In this document: positions 1 through 9,375 of the stretch, piece after piece
Position numbering within the stretch: the stretch's first letter is position 1
Layout of the letters: the number at the start of each line of letters is the position of its first letter
Assembly (NCBI RefSeq): GCF_020509005.1
Contig: NC_063012.1
Location: 9,176,001 to 9,240,000 of the forward strand
DNA: 64,000 nt
Direction: 5' to 3'
Origin: Fulvia fulva
Taxonomy: Eukaryota; Ascomycota; Dothideomycetes; Mycosphaerellales; Mycosphaerellaceae
Position numbers and translations under genes: made by a program
The notes under the pieces: generated by a model
Told to the model about the DNA's origin: nothing
What the model saw: only the letters and a program-made list of their open reading frames with translations
Databases searched by the model: none

Positions 1-461
1 TTTGACGAGTTCCTACAAGAGTTGTTGTCGTCCTAATAATGTGTTAGCAGGCTCGCGGTATCGTCAAGTGGTGAACGAGGATGACTGTACCAACACCCCA
101 AGGACCCTCGATTGTCTCTCAGAACTCCTCACCGGCGTTCGCACCACAGCCCTACAAATCCACTTGTCAACAACGTTGAGATGAACTGCTTCAAGAGGGG
201 GGACTGACATACAACAATAGTCTGCAATACATCTCGCTTGACCGCCCGAGCATCTCTCAGGATTCGGTCAGCATCGATGCCCATACACCTCAGTGCAGCG
301 AGAGCATTCGTGTGCATAGCAATTGCAGCACCGCGTTCGCTAAAGTTCTCCTTGCTTTCGAAGACATCAAAGGTGATGTGCTGGAGCGGGAGGAGGCCAT
401 TGGCGAGGCTACAGCCTCCGATGCTGCCACCTACTATTGCGATGCGGATCGGTGTGTCCAT
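1..461 (-). CDS. FAD-dependent monooxygenase, N-terminal part (runs off left edge)
   Basis: The 5' end of a minus-strand gene starting at the ATG at 461. The first residues form a beta strand followed by IVGGSIGG, the GxGxxG-type dinucleotide-binding loop that opens the Rossmann fold of class A flavoprotein monooxygenases (salicylate hydroxylase-like). An acidic residue ends the second strand (VFES), and RGAAIAMHTNALAAL resembles the next conserved helix. Exon 1 appears to be 461-213 (83 codons). A canonical GTATGT donor at 212 and a CTAAC branch site followed by ATTATTAG at 33 predict a 180-nt phase-0 intron, after which the frame stays open to the window edge (DDNNSCRN). Without splicing the frame stops at 129. 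Family assignment is fairly safe; substrate is unknown. Its neighbour is a sulfotransferase-like gene on the same strand, a pairing that could belong to secondary metabolism (inference). Confidence 0.62.
33..212 (-). other. predicted spliceosomal intron in the monooxygenase gene
   Basis: Read on the minus strand, the donor is GTATGT (212-207) and the acceptor is GCTAACACATTATTAG ending at 33. Both are textbook filamentous-fungal signals, and removing the segment keeps the reading frame open in phase 0. At 180 nt it is longer than the usual 50-100 nt fungal intron, so a shorter alternative or a broken gene is possible. Confidence 0.5.
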
Positions 462-883
462 CGTGTTGGCGGTATGTATGGGATGAAAGCTCTGTCTTGG
501 TGAGGCACGTTGCGATTGTCCATGGTGACTGATGATGAAGCTTCATATCGAATGGCCACATATGATGCACTCGTGGGCGTGGAGTTGGCCGATCTTTGGT
601 CAGCTAGTTCGGTGGTACTACTAGCTGCATATGGCTGAGCTCTTAGGTGTTGATACGAACCTTATGCTGCATGTTACGTCAGTGCTCAGCAAAGACTTCA
701 TTGCCGAGAGATCAAAGTGCACTGGGACAGGACCATATCGGCAGATAGCAATAGTTTGTCGTCCAGGACAAGACCAGCTCTATTGACTCCTCGAATTCTG
801 CATCCAATGCTAAGTAAAATGCAACAGCTGGAGAGTCATGCTAGGAATGCTGCTTGCTGACCCCCAGCATCTCCATCTGAGTG
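462..883. other. intergenic region between the two host genes
   Basis: A 422-bp spacer lying upstream of the monooxygenase start (minus strand) and downstream of the sulfotransferase stop. It has balanced base composition and no RIP-like TpA excess. It should hold the monooxygenase promoter and the sulfotransferase terminator, but I see no motif that can be assigned. Confidence 0.4.
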
Positions 884-1882
884 TCAGCGAAGACGCATAG
901 AGTGCAGATACTCGTAGTCCGGCCACGACTCTCTCACCCTTCTCGCAAGCGTAAGTGCTCTGTCCCAGCCAAACGTCTCCCGCCATTGTTCTTCTCTATC
1001 ATCAAGCGTAACATTCCCCGAGACCTTGCTCCGATCGACCCCAGTAGAGTTCTGTATCGATTGCAGAAAGCGTTTGAACCTTTCATTCGCCTGGAATTTC
1101 GCTGGCATGGGAGTGGATTCCCAAGTATAGAGCAATTTTTCCTTGTCCATGCCAATAGCGTCACAAAGTTTCTCGACCACATGCTGCCGCTCAATGACAT
1201 CGTCCGCATCCAATACGATGGGTTCAAGGGGTGTGTCTGGGTGAGATGCGTACCAGTCAAAGATATAGCGTTGGAAGCGAAGCGTTGTGTAAATGTTGGC
1301 ATATTGCGATTCGAGGTCGGGATATGGGTCGCCTTCTGCTCGTAGCCAGCTTTCGAAGATCAGTATTGGGTTGCGGATCAAGATGATTGGCGTCCAGGAC
1401 AGCATTAAGCTGTCCGAAAACACTGTTGGATTCGTGCGCCATGTTTGCGCATAGCTTCCGATTGTGGAGTTCAGCTGTGCTGTTGGAGCAGTCTCCGTAT
1501 CATCGTAGGTTGTCTCTACTGGCTGCACAAGATGCGCGTGGTCTTTCAGTAGGAGATGTTTGCGCTGTAAGGGGTTAGTCTGTCTCTGGTATAGACGTCT
1601 CGAACTCTTGGAAGGACGCACATCTGCCAATGATGAGCACAGAACCTCACCGAGTCGCTCGTGGCCTTGATCCATGAGTTTGTCGTGTTCTTGCCTGGCC
1701 GATACAGGTGCGTCGTCCAAGTCTACACCCCAAAAAGCGTCTCGAGTGTACTGGAACGCATCGAAGAATAGATAGTCGGACACCTGCCAATCCGGCTGTG
1801 CAGACAGCATCCGTGTCAACAGGTTAGATGCTGTCCTTGGGTGACTGAAGAGAAAAGCCCGATTCTGCTGCCATTGTCCCAT
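884..1882 (-). CDS. sulfotransferase-like P-loop protein (332 aa)
   Basis: A complete single-exon frame of 332 codons with ATG at 1882. Residues 9-22 (AFLFSHPRTASNLL) resemble the 5'-phosphosulfate-binding loop of PAPS-dependent sulfotransferases, where a Pro-Arg-Thr-Ala/Ser stretch replaces a classical Walker A. LLLKDHAHLV (about 110-119) and PIILIRNPILIFESWLR (about 165-181) fit the fungal sulfotransferase-family pattern in which R-x-P after a hydrophobic strand contacts the 3'-phosphate. The C-terminus is charged and helical with no membrane segment or signal peptide, so a cytosolic protein is expected. Catalytic activity is inferred from family resemblance; the substrate is unknown, and a non-catalytic homologue remains possible. 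Base use is ordinary and no stop or frameshift is seen, in contrast with everything to the right. It shares its strand with the monooxygenase, 422 bp away. Confidence 0.7.
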   Translation of the reverse strand: MGQWQQNRAFLFSHPRTASNLLTRMLSAQPDWQVSDYLFFDAFQYTRDAFWGVDLDDAPVSARQEHDKLMDQGHERLGEVLCSSLADVRPSKSSRRLYQRQTNPLQRKHLLLKDHAHLVQPVETTYDDTETAPTAQLNSTIGSYAQTWRTNPTVFSDSLMLSWTPIILIRNPILIFESWLRAEGDPYPDLESQYANIYTTLRFQRYIFDWYASHPDTPLEPIVLDADDVIERQHVVEKLCDAIGMDKEKLLYTWESTPMPAKFQANERFKRFLQSIQNSTGVDRSKVSGNVTLDDREEQWRETFGWDRALTLARRVRESWPDYEYLHSMRLR

Positions 1883-2136
1883 CGTGAACGAGTCTTGGCG
1901 GTGTGCTGTTTACTGCTCGAAGTGATTGCATTGTACAAGCACAGAGCTGCGCTGAACGACATCTGAACGCCATGTTGTCACGCTACGAATTTACCTTGAC
2001 TATCAGGAGTGCACGAGTGCTCGGCGCTAGATCGACCAGGTAGCCTAGTACTACTACAATCTATACCGCACGCTACTATACGTGCGGACACCATCTTTTA
2101 AAATGTGCTGTTGGCGGTTGTGAGCCTCCAAGGGTA
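1883..2136. promoter_or_regulatory. upstream region of the sulfotransferase gene, with a dyad
   Basis: Sequence 5' of the minus-strand sulfotransferase start, so its promoter should lie here. A perfect 7-bp inverted repeat (CCGCACG / CGTGCGG, 2066-2072 and 2081-2087, 8-nt spacer) is the only clear structure. It is GC-rich and could bind a dimeric factor, but no known site is recognised. The edge of the transposon region follows directly. Confidence 0.3.
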
Positions 2137-2456
2137 AGCGTAGCGGAGTGGAGCTCTATACTATCCCTTTCTGGCTTCGTTGAAGGTAGCGTTACGCTAC
2201 CCATAATCGACGTGTTACGACAATAGATGCATTAACAACACGAGCAGGTGTTTCTTACGAGTTCGCCAACAGGTACAGCGCGGTAGATCACGTGCCACTA
2301 AAACTTGAAAGTTGACCAATCACAGAGAGCACCAAGGCTGGTTAAGGGCTGGTAATAGAGCTCCACTCCCTCGCTAACGCCAACACCTACGCTCGAGTCG
2401 TGCGAGTGTTCGCAAGCTCACACGTCGCTACGGTGTAGCTGCTCGGTCGCTACGCT
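2137..2456. mobile_element. candidate MITE, 320 bp with TA duplication
   Basis: AGCGTAGCG at 2137-2145 is repeated inverted as CGCTACGCT at 2448-2456, and each end is flanked by TA (2135-2136 and 2457-2458), the target duplication used by Tc1/mariner-type elements. A second inner inverted repeat (GGAGTGGAGCTCTAT near 2145-2159 against ATAGAGCTCCACTCC near 2354-2368) and a perfect hairpin GGTAGCG-TTA-CGCTACC (2185-2201) add internal dyad structure. There is no coding capacity. It is not visibly RIP-mutated. The terminal repeats are only 9 bp, so chance symmetry cannot be excluded. Confidence 0.42.
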
Positions 2457-2785
2457 TAATGAGGCTCTTAGTTGTCTTGGCTCCGAGGATCCCCTTGGTA
2501 CCCTCCGGAATATAGAGCTCTCTCTTAGATTACTTATTCCGTAATTCTTACCTTAGTATCGCCGCTATATCGGTATTCCTAAGCTCCGATTGAAATAATA
2601 CCGTTAAAAGCCGGTAGAGCCTTATAAGATAAGCGAAGGGCGTTATTACTACTTTACGTATACGGAGTAAGATTTACCGATCCGGAGCTAGCGGGCTATC
2701 CTAGCTAATTATGACTTTTCTAAACCTTTTTAGACTAATTAGCGATCGCCTCGAATTTAGTAGCGATACTCGTTATTCTAAAAGC
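2457..2785. other. RIP-mutated unidentified sequence
   Basis: A transition zone of 329 bp that gains TpA and CTAG density rightwards. No reading frame, terminal repeat or domain could be recognised. It is probably an old transposon remnant cut by the Copia-1A insertion at 2786. Confidence 0.35.
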
Positions 2786-3020
2786 TGTTGAACAGGTACG
2801 GGTAGATAGTAGCGGAGTGGAGTAAGAGATCAATCTTCAACTGACTAATAGCACGAGTATACAGCAATATATCAGGAACCAATATGTTGATTGTGTTGGA
2901 TGTCTATTTAAGCTAAAGGGGAGAGAAGGTATCTCCCTACAAGCTGAGTCATTATGGATGCCTTAGGCTGCCAGATCACTTCCTGATTGTTGACTCCCTT
3001 TGAGATGCTGCATCTTAACA
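2786..3020 (-). repeat. Copia-1A 3' LTR (235 bp)
   Basis: Begins TGTTGAACAGG and ends CATCTTAACA on the plus strand, a TG...CA LTR with short TGTT/AACA inverted ends. The same 235-bp unit occurs at 5815-6049 (mutated start TATTAAATAGG) and, inverted, at 42689-42923. The purine tract next to it on the element strand is GAGTAGGAG, a plausible polypurine tract. Confidence 0.85.
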
Positions 3021-3085
3021 CTCCTACTCATCTCGTATAGGAGGTTACAGTCTGCTCACTTCCTGTCAATAGTACTTGGACCTTT

Positions 3086-4690
3086 TTATGACAGGTTCAG
3101 CTGGCTTACAAACCTCTGGAAGTGTGGACTAGTCTTTGGTTTTATAAACCCGTCTGCAACCATCTTAGAGGTTGGGGTGTACTCAACAGCAATAAGCCTC
3201 CTCCACCAAAGTTTCCTAACAGCGTTATAGGCAATGTTAATGTGCTTCGACTTGTCATGAACATGTACATCTTTCACCAGGGTGAGGGCAGCTTGATTGT
3301 CACCTCTTAATTGGACTGGTCTCAAATTTGATACAGTCTCCTGGTTTCTAGTGATTCTTGGTTGATGGGAACAGTCTCCCACTAACTCTGGACAATCTAT
3401 TTCTCTTAGCAGTGAAGCCAGGAATTGGGACTGCTTCGCATATGCATTCATAGCTATGTATTCAGCCTCCATTGTGGATGTTGCTACAGACTTTTGCTTC
3501 TTGCTCATCCAAGAAACTGGTGCCCCATAGAGGAAGAAGACATACCCAAGGATTGAGACTCTGTCTGCTTTGTCCATTGCATAATCAGAATCACAGTATC
3601 TAATAAGGTGTCCTTTTCCAGACTTTGAGAACTGAAGTCCTAGATCAGGGTATGATCTTAGGTACCTAGTGATCTTCTTCAAAGCCTTCATGTGGTAGGT
3701 GGATGGGTCACTCACAAATGAGCTCATTCTTCCTAGGGCAAAAGCAATGTCTGGCCTTGTGATTGTTGCTGGCCACATCCAAGTACCATTGATACTCTGG
3801 TACTCTGCCTTGTCACACCTCTCATCTATGTGGCTTGAAGGTTTGAGGGCCTCATAGCTGTCCATGGGTGAGTGTGTAGGTGCTGCCTTCTCATAGTTCA
3901 TTCCCATCTTGGCTAGGCTGTCCCTAACAAAGTGTCCTTGGTCAAGTTTCAGGATTCCTCTCTTCCTGTCCCTTGTGACTCTTATGCTAAGGATCTTTTT
4001 AGGTTTACCTAGATCTTTAATCTTGAAGATCCTACTAAGTTCTCTTTTGAACTAGAGAATATCTGTTAACTTTAGTATAGCAATTAGAATGTTATCTATA
4101 TATATAAGGATTATGATCTCCCTCTTCTTATAGATAAGTAGGCATAGATCCACTTCTGACTATATGAATCCAATCTCTCTAAGCTTTGACACATAGAGTT
4201 GATTCCAATCTCTAGCTGCTTGCTTAAGTCTATACAAGCTTTTGAGGATTTTGAACACTATGTTTGGTGGAAGCTCAACTCCTAGTAGTAGTAACATAAA
4301 GATGTCTTCATAGAGGGTGCTTTCTGTGAATGTATTGTTCACATCCACTTGGTGAAGATGAAGATCCTTCTTACACACAATAGCTATAAACACCCTAAGG
4401 GTGTCCTGTCTTACTGTAGGTGCAAATGTCTCTATAAAGTCAACACCAAACTTCTGCGAGAAGCCCCTTGTAACTAGTCTAGCCTTGAACTTTTCAATAG
4501 CTCTACTAATGCTTCTCTTAATATCAAAGACCCATCTTGATGTAACCAGATTTGCTCCTTTTAGTGGAACAGAATTTTCCTAGGTGTTGTTACTCTATAG
4601 AGCATCTAGTTCCTTTTAGATTGCTTCCTTCTAAAGATGTCCCTATTTCTTGTCATTTATAGCATCCTTGTAGGATTTTGGAATTGGGAC
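3086..4690 (-). pseudogene. Copia-1A reverse transcriptase and RNase H (broken pol)
   Basis: The minus strand encodes the C-terminal part of a Ty1/copia polyprotein. The last 273 codons (3907-3086) are open and hold RNase H: CDSDYA, MEAEY, GDNQAAL and VADGF supply the acidic active-site residues, followed by the family-typical HVHDKSKHI block. The reverse transcriptase lies upstream (about 4600-3960): WVFDIK, KARLVTRGF, FIETFAPTVRQ, then QVDVNNTF and LYRLKQAARDW (4393-4160). The YVDD catalytic box reads YIDN near 4090-4110, the second Asp having changed to Asn as a G-to-A mutation would do. Stops between 3907 and 4160 and above 4393 separate the parts. The protein would make element cDNA in the cytoplasm; this copy cannot. 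Homology is clear, exact N-terminal limit is not. Confidence 0.85.
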
Positions 4691-5276
4691 CTCTTGCTTA
4701 TATGCAATAGCTTCTATAGTTACTACAAAGGCCATTTCCTTAACTTCTTCTAGGAATTCGCTATCCTATAGTATTGAACTGTCCACTAATTGTATAGCTG
4801 TAAAGAAAGCTTAGTGAAAAGCAGCAAGGTTCTCTAAGAGGTCTATTACTTCTCCCACTTTAGTAGTTAGTTCGGGCTTAGGGACTATAGATTTTGGGGC
4901 TTTCTGTTTTATATCATAGCCCTTAACATCATAGTCAGCCTTTCTCTTTCTAAGGGATGATTTAGGGACCGTCACTTGTGACCTAGTAACGTCTATTTCC
5001 TAGGGATCTAGGGAGCTTCTCTCAATTGGCTGATCGATTTTCTGAAATTTCCCTACGTTCTCCGGATGTTAGGGAAGTTATATAAACAGCTTTCTCGGCT
5101 GAGCGAGTTTAGGGCTCTTAATTAGCTGATCTATTTCGGGGGTGCTCTAATAGACGCCTAAATAGTAGGTAGATTGTCCTAAGGATACGTTCTTCCTCGG
5201 CCTTCCTAAGGGCTTCCTAGCTAGTGTACTGCTTAGTAGATTCAATGTTAGAGCATTAAGACCTATATCACCTCTA

Positions 5277-5645
5277 GGCAGTATATAGAGAGCGAGAGTA
5301 GCTAGACGCGACTACTAGTCGATCGTTACGAATAAGAGCGACGTATAGAGGATAGTACGTTAGGTCCTAAGATAAGGATACCTTACCTAGTTTAAACTAG
5401 CTAGCGAGACGGAGGAGTAGATAGAGAAGAGGAGGGAGACTAAGGAGATATAGACAAGGTAGTTATTAGGGTAGGCTTATAATACTAGTATACCCTCTAT
5501 AAGGAAAGCGGGAAGGTAAATAACGGACAATAGTAGTATAGAAGAGGAGAGGGGTTTTCACCGCGAGCGGTTTCCCCTTCGTAAGACAGAAGTACGTAGA
5601 ATAGCTATATAGGCTAAAGGGTACTACAATAGCTTAATAAACAAT
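5277..5645 (+). mobile_element. 5'-truncated LINE fragment (last ~370 bp)
   Basis: The end of a Tad-like LINE: the segment near 5399-5420 (GAGACGGAGGAGTAGATAGA) matches the last codons of LINE-A ORF2 (near 16185), the GTATACCCTCTATAAGG block matches the 3' UTR, and the diagnostic hairpin GGGG-TTTTC-ACCGC-GA-GCGGT-TT-CCCC is at 5551-5577. The tail is AATAAACA followed by (TA)n rather than (ATCT)n. It abuts the broken end of Copia-1A. Confidence 0.7.
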
Positions 5646-5814
5646 ATATATATATATATATATTATTGTACCGTAATACCGACTCGTATCGCTAAATACG
5701 ATATATTCGAAAGCCCTTATTAAGGCTATTCTAACGATCTATAAAGTGGGCTACTACCCCTAGGATTAAGGGAGTTCTACCTTATTTAATTGAAATAGCT
5801 TAAAGTTCTCTTTA
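5646..5814. repeat. short repeat shared with 42390-42530
   Basis: About 120 bp near 5690-5812 recurs at about 42400-42520 with few differences. One plus-strand frame reads ALIKAILTIYKVGYYP followed by a short STLF stretch, resembling the thumb-side GYxP block of LINE reverse transcriptases (compare LFTACLRLGYHP in LINE-A). It is probably a chip of another LINE. In both places it lies close to Copia-1 sequence. Confidence 0.45.
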
Positions 5815-6049
5815 TATTAAATAGGTACGGGTAGATAGTAGCGGAGTGGAGTAAGAGATCAATCTTTAACTGACTAATAGCACGAGTATACAGCAATATA
5901 TTAGGAACCAATATGTTAATTGTGTTAGATGTCTATTTAAGCTAAAGGGGAGAGAAGGTATCTCCCTACAAGCTGAGTCATTGTGGATGCCTTAGGCTAC
6001 CAGATCACTTCCTAATTGTTGACTCCCTTTAAGATGCTACATCTTAACA
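5815..6049 (-). repeat. Copia-1B 3' LTR (235 bp)
   Basis: Same length and sequence as the LTR at 2786-3020, with TGTTGAACAGG changed to TATTAAATAGG by two TG-to-TA and one CA-to-TA change. It ends CTTAACA and is followed by the purine tract (GAGTGGGAG on the element strand). Confidence 0.85.
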
Positions 6050-6114
6050 CTCCCACTCATCTCGTATAGGAGGTTACAGTCTGCTCACTTCCTGTTAATA
6101 GTACTTGGACCTTT

Positions 6115-7720
6115 TTATGACAGGTTAAGCTAGCTTACAAACCTCTAGAAGTGTAGACTAGTCTTTGGTTTTATAAACCCGTCTATAACTATCTTAGAGG
6201 TTAGGGTGTACTTAACAGCAATAAGCCTCCTCTACTAAAGCTTCCTAATAGCGTTATAGGCAATGTCAATGTACTTCGACTTGTTATAAACATGTACATC
6301 TTTTACTAGGGTAAGGGCAGCTTGATTATCACCTCTTAATTAGACTAGTCTCAAATTTGATATAGTCTCCTAGTTTCTAGTAATTCTTAGTTGATAGGAA
6401 CAGTCTCCTACTAACTCTAGACAATCTATTTCTCTTAGCAGTGAAGCCAGGAATTGGGACTGCTTCGTATATACATTCATAGCTATATATTCAGCCTCTA
6501 TTATAGATGTTGCTACAGACTTTTGCTTCTTACTCATCTAAGAAACTAGTGCCCTATAGAGGAAGAAGATATACCTAAGGATTGAGACTCTGTCTACTTT
6601 ATCTATTATATAATCAGAATCACAGTATCTAATAAGGTGTCCTTTTCTAGACTTTAAGAACTGAAGTCCTAGATCAGGGTATGATCTTAGGTACCTAGTG
6701 ATCTTCTTCAAAGCCTTTATGTGGTAGGTAGATAGGTCACTTACAAATGAGCTTATCCTTCCTAGGGCAAAAGCAATGTCTAGCCTTATAATTATTACTA
6801 GCTATATCTAAGTACTATTGATACTCTAGTACTCTGCCTTGTTATACCTCTTATCTATATGGCTTGAAGGTTTAAGGGCCTTATAGCTATCTATAGGTAA
6901 GTGTGTAGGTGCTACCTTCTTATAGTTCATTCCTATCTTAGCTAGGCTGTCCCTAATAAAGTGTCCTTAGTCAAGTTTTAGGATTCCTCTCTTCCTGTCC
7001 CTTATGACTCTTATGCTAAGGATCTTTTTAGGTTCACCTAGATCTTTAATCTTGAAGATCCTACTAAGTTCTCTTTTGAACTAGAGAATATCTGTTAACT
7101 TTAGTATAGCAATTAGAATGTTATCTATATATATAAGGATTATGATCTCCCTCTTCTTATAGATAAGTAGGCATAGATCCACTTCTGACTATATGAATCC
7201 AATCTCTCTAAGCTTTGACACATAGAGTTGATTCTAATCTCTAGCTACTTGCTTAAGTCTATATAAGCTTTTGAGGATTTTGAACACTATGTTTAGTAGA
7301 AGCTCAACTCCTAGTAGTAGTAACATGAAGATGTCTTTATAGAGGGTACTTTCTATAAATGCATTGTTTATATCCACTTGGTAAAGATGAAGATCCTTCT
7401 TATATATAATAGCTATAAATACCCTAAGGGTATCCTGTCTTACTATAGGTGTAAATGTCTCTATAAAGTTAATACTAAACTTCTGTGAGAAGCCCCTTAT
7501 AACTAGTCTAGCCTTGAACTTTTTAATAGCTCTACTAATACTTCTCTTAATATCAAAGACCTATCTTGATATAACTAGATTTGCTCCTTTTAGTAGAACA
7601 GAATGTTCCTAGGTGTTGTTACTCTATAGAGCATCTAGTTCCTTTTAGATTGCTTCCTTCTAAAGATGTCCCCATTTCTTGTTATTTATAGTATCCTTAT
7701 AGGATTTTGAAATTAGGACC
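6115..7720 (-). pseudogene. Copia-1B reverse transcriptase and RNase H (RIP-broken)
   Basis: Collinear with the Copia-1A pol remnant (3086-4690) and nearly identical except for extra TpA changes. The RNase H region lies at about 6115-6935 and the RT at about 6990-7650. Where copy A keeps an open 273-codon frame, this copy has numerous TAG and TAA codons replacing Trp and Gln. The RT catalytic box again reads YIDN, so that change predates the separation of the two copies or was made twice. It has no coding potential left. Together the two copies give a direct record of the mutation spectrum. Confidence 0.8.
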
Positions 7721-8299
7721 TCTTGCTTATATACAATAGCTTCTACAGTTACTACAAAGGCCATTTCCTTAACTTCTTCTAGGAATTCGCTATCCTATAG
7801 TATTGAACTGTCCACTAATTACATAGCTACAAAGAAAGCTTAGTGAAAAGCAGTAAGGTTCTCTAAGAGGTCTATTGCTTCTCCTACTTTAGTAGTTAGT
7901 TCGGACTTAGGGACTATAGATTTTAGGGCTTTCTATTTCATGTTATAGCCCTTAACATTATAGTCAGCCTTTCTCTTTCTAAGGGATGATTTAGGGACCG
8001 TTACTTATGACCTAGTAACGTCTATTTCCTAGGGACCTAGGGAGCTTCTCTTAATTAGCTAATCGATTTTCTGAAATTCCCCTACGTTCTCCGGAGGTTA
8101 GGGAAGTTATACAAACAGCTTTCTCGGCTAAGCGACTTTAGGGCTCTTAATTAGCTGATCTATTTCGGGGGTGCTTTAATAGACGCCTAAATAGTAGGTA
8201 GATTGTCCTAAGGATACGTTCTTCCTCGGCCTTCCTAAGGGCTTCCTAGCTAGTACACTGCTTAGTAGATTCAATGTTAGAACATTGAGACCTACATCA

Positions 8300-9136
8300 C
8301 CTCCAGGCTGGTCCTTAAAGAAGTCTATTTATGTGTGTGTTGTTTAACAGCTCTTATGTCTAGTTCCTAAAAGAGCTAGGCTTTAGCTGTGTTTTTAATA
8401 TACCTAATAAACACTGCTTCTTTACCCCTATTTATTAGCTTGTCACTTCTTGCCTATTAAGGTTGGGATCTTGTGTCTATATAGACAATAGCTTTGTATT
8501 CCTAAACTTTTAAATGGTTAATAGTCGGTTTGATACTATCAAAAGCCTTATCTAGTAAAACCTTAAACCTATCGTAATCTAGGCCATTTGGTAGTTTGTT
8601 CCTTATATAAGTTTAGGCCTCTAGTGCTTTAGGCCAAAATTCAACCGGCATTTTAGCCTCTTCAAGCATTGCCCTTATAGAGTCCTCTAAGGTTTATATT
8701 GACCTCTTAACTGGTCTATTCTGTAGAGAGTTGTATGCCTTAGTCGGCTCGAGCCTAATCCCTAAATCCTTCTCCTACTACTTCACTAATGTAATAAGTT
8801 CTTTTGTATTATCAAGTCTTACTACTTTCAGCTACGCTAATGATTTCCTCTCTACTTTGATCTTCTAGTTCTAGAGAGTAACTAGAGCATCTTCTCTTTT
8901 CCTAAGAGGAAAGGTCCACTTCTTCCTAGAGAAGTTGTTAACAATCTTAAGCTAGTATTTGAATCCTAGTCTTGAGATTGGTAGTAGGCCACATATGTCA
9001 ATAGATATAAGGGCAAGTCTTCTAGGTCTTCTCTCTATAACTTTGCCTTTATACTTCTTTATCTTTACTATTAAACATACTCTACACTGGTGAAAGCCAT
9101 CCTTAGGGATAGGAATAGGTTCTTTTAAGTCTATTA
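8300..9136 (-). pseudogene. Copia-1B integrase (RIP-broken)
   Basis: Read on the minus strand from 9136: LYVLNIIDLKEPIPIP, then HQCRVCL (the Cys pair of the HHCC zinc site), LALISIDICG (first catalytic Asp), KKWTFPLRKRED, VVRLDNTKEL (second Asp) and LEDSIRAMLEEAKMP (the region of the catalytic Glu), followed by a GKEAVFIRY-type block typical of copia integrases. Only 8952-9164 remains open as a short frame; the rest carries TAG/TAA codons. The integrase would insert element cDNA into the chromosome. The N-terminal zinc region is cut at 9136 by the Copia-2 solo LTR. Confidence 0.75.
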
Positions 9137-9370
9137 TGTTAAGAACATACAGGCCGTAGGACAAGCATGTGGGTGTGGGTGTGTTATATAACTAGATCAC
9201 GTGACTAGGGTTTGCTAGCCTATAGGCTAGCAAACATCCGGACACCTAGCATCCACCTATACTAACACCGGCGATACTATATATAGATATACGCTATCCT
9301 ATTAGGTCCTTCTTCGTCTTTCGTATGATCCGCCGTCTTCTACTACTACGTAACTCGTACCTATTTAATA
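9137..9370 (+). repeat. Copia-2 solo LTR (234 bp) with TSD TATTA
   Basis: Starts TGTTAAGAACATACAGG and ends GTACCTATTTAATA; flanked by TATTA at 9132-9136 and 9371-9375, a perfect 5-bp duplication. The same 234-bp unit forms both LTRs of Copia-2 (10926-11159 and 21384-21617) in the opposite orientation. It is the remnant of a full insertion lost by LTR-LTR recombination. A TCACGTGA palindrome lies near 9197-9204. Confidence 0.88.
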
Positions 9371-9375
9371 TATTA

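Larger units (their letters stand above)
2786..5276 (-). mobile_element. Copia-1A, 5'-truncated Ty1/copia element
   Basis: A minus-strand element whose 3' LTR is at the left (2786-3020), followed by RNase H, reverse transcriptase and a linker towards 5276, where it breaks off abruptly against a LINE tail. It is about 2.5 kb of an expected 5 kb, so gag and integrase are missing. Alignment by eye with Copia-1B shows almost only TG/CA versus TA differences; copy A kept more TG/CA, so it is less RIP-mutated. No 5-bp duplication can be scored because one end is lost. Confidence 0.85.

Noticed and set aside
881..1345. 154-codon plus-strand frame
   Set aside because: It is the antisense of the sulfotransferase-like gene, with no family resemblance of its own.
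2286..2297. CACGTG site near 2289 as part of the LTR motif set
   Set aside because: It lies in the candidate MITE, flanks differ (ATCACGTGCC), and a single 6-mer is expected by chance.
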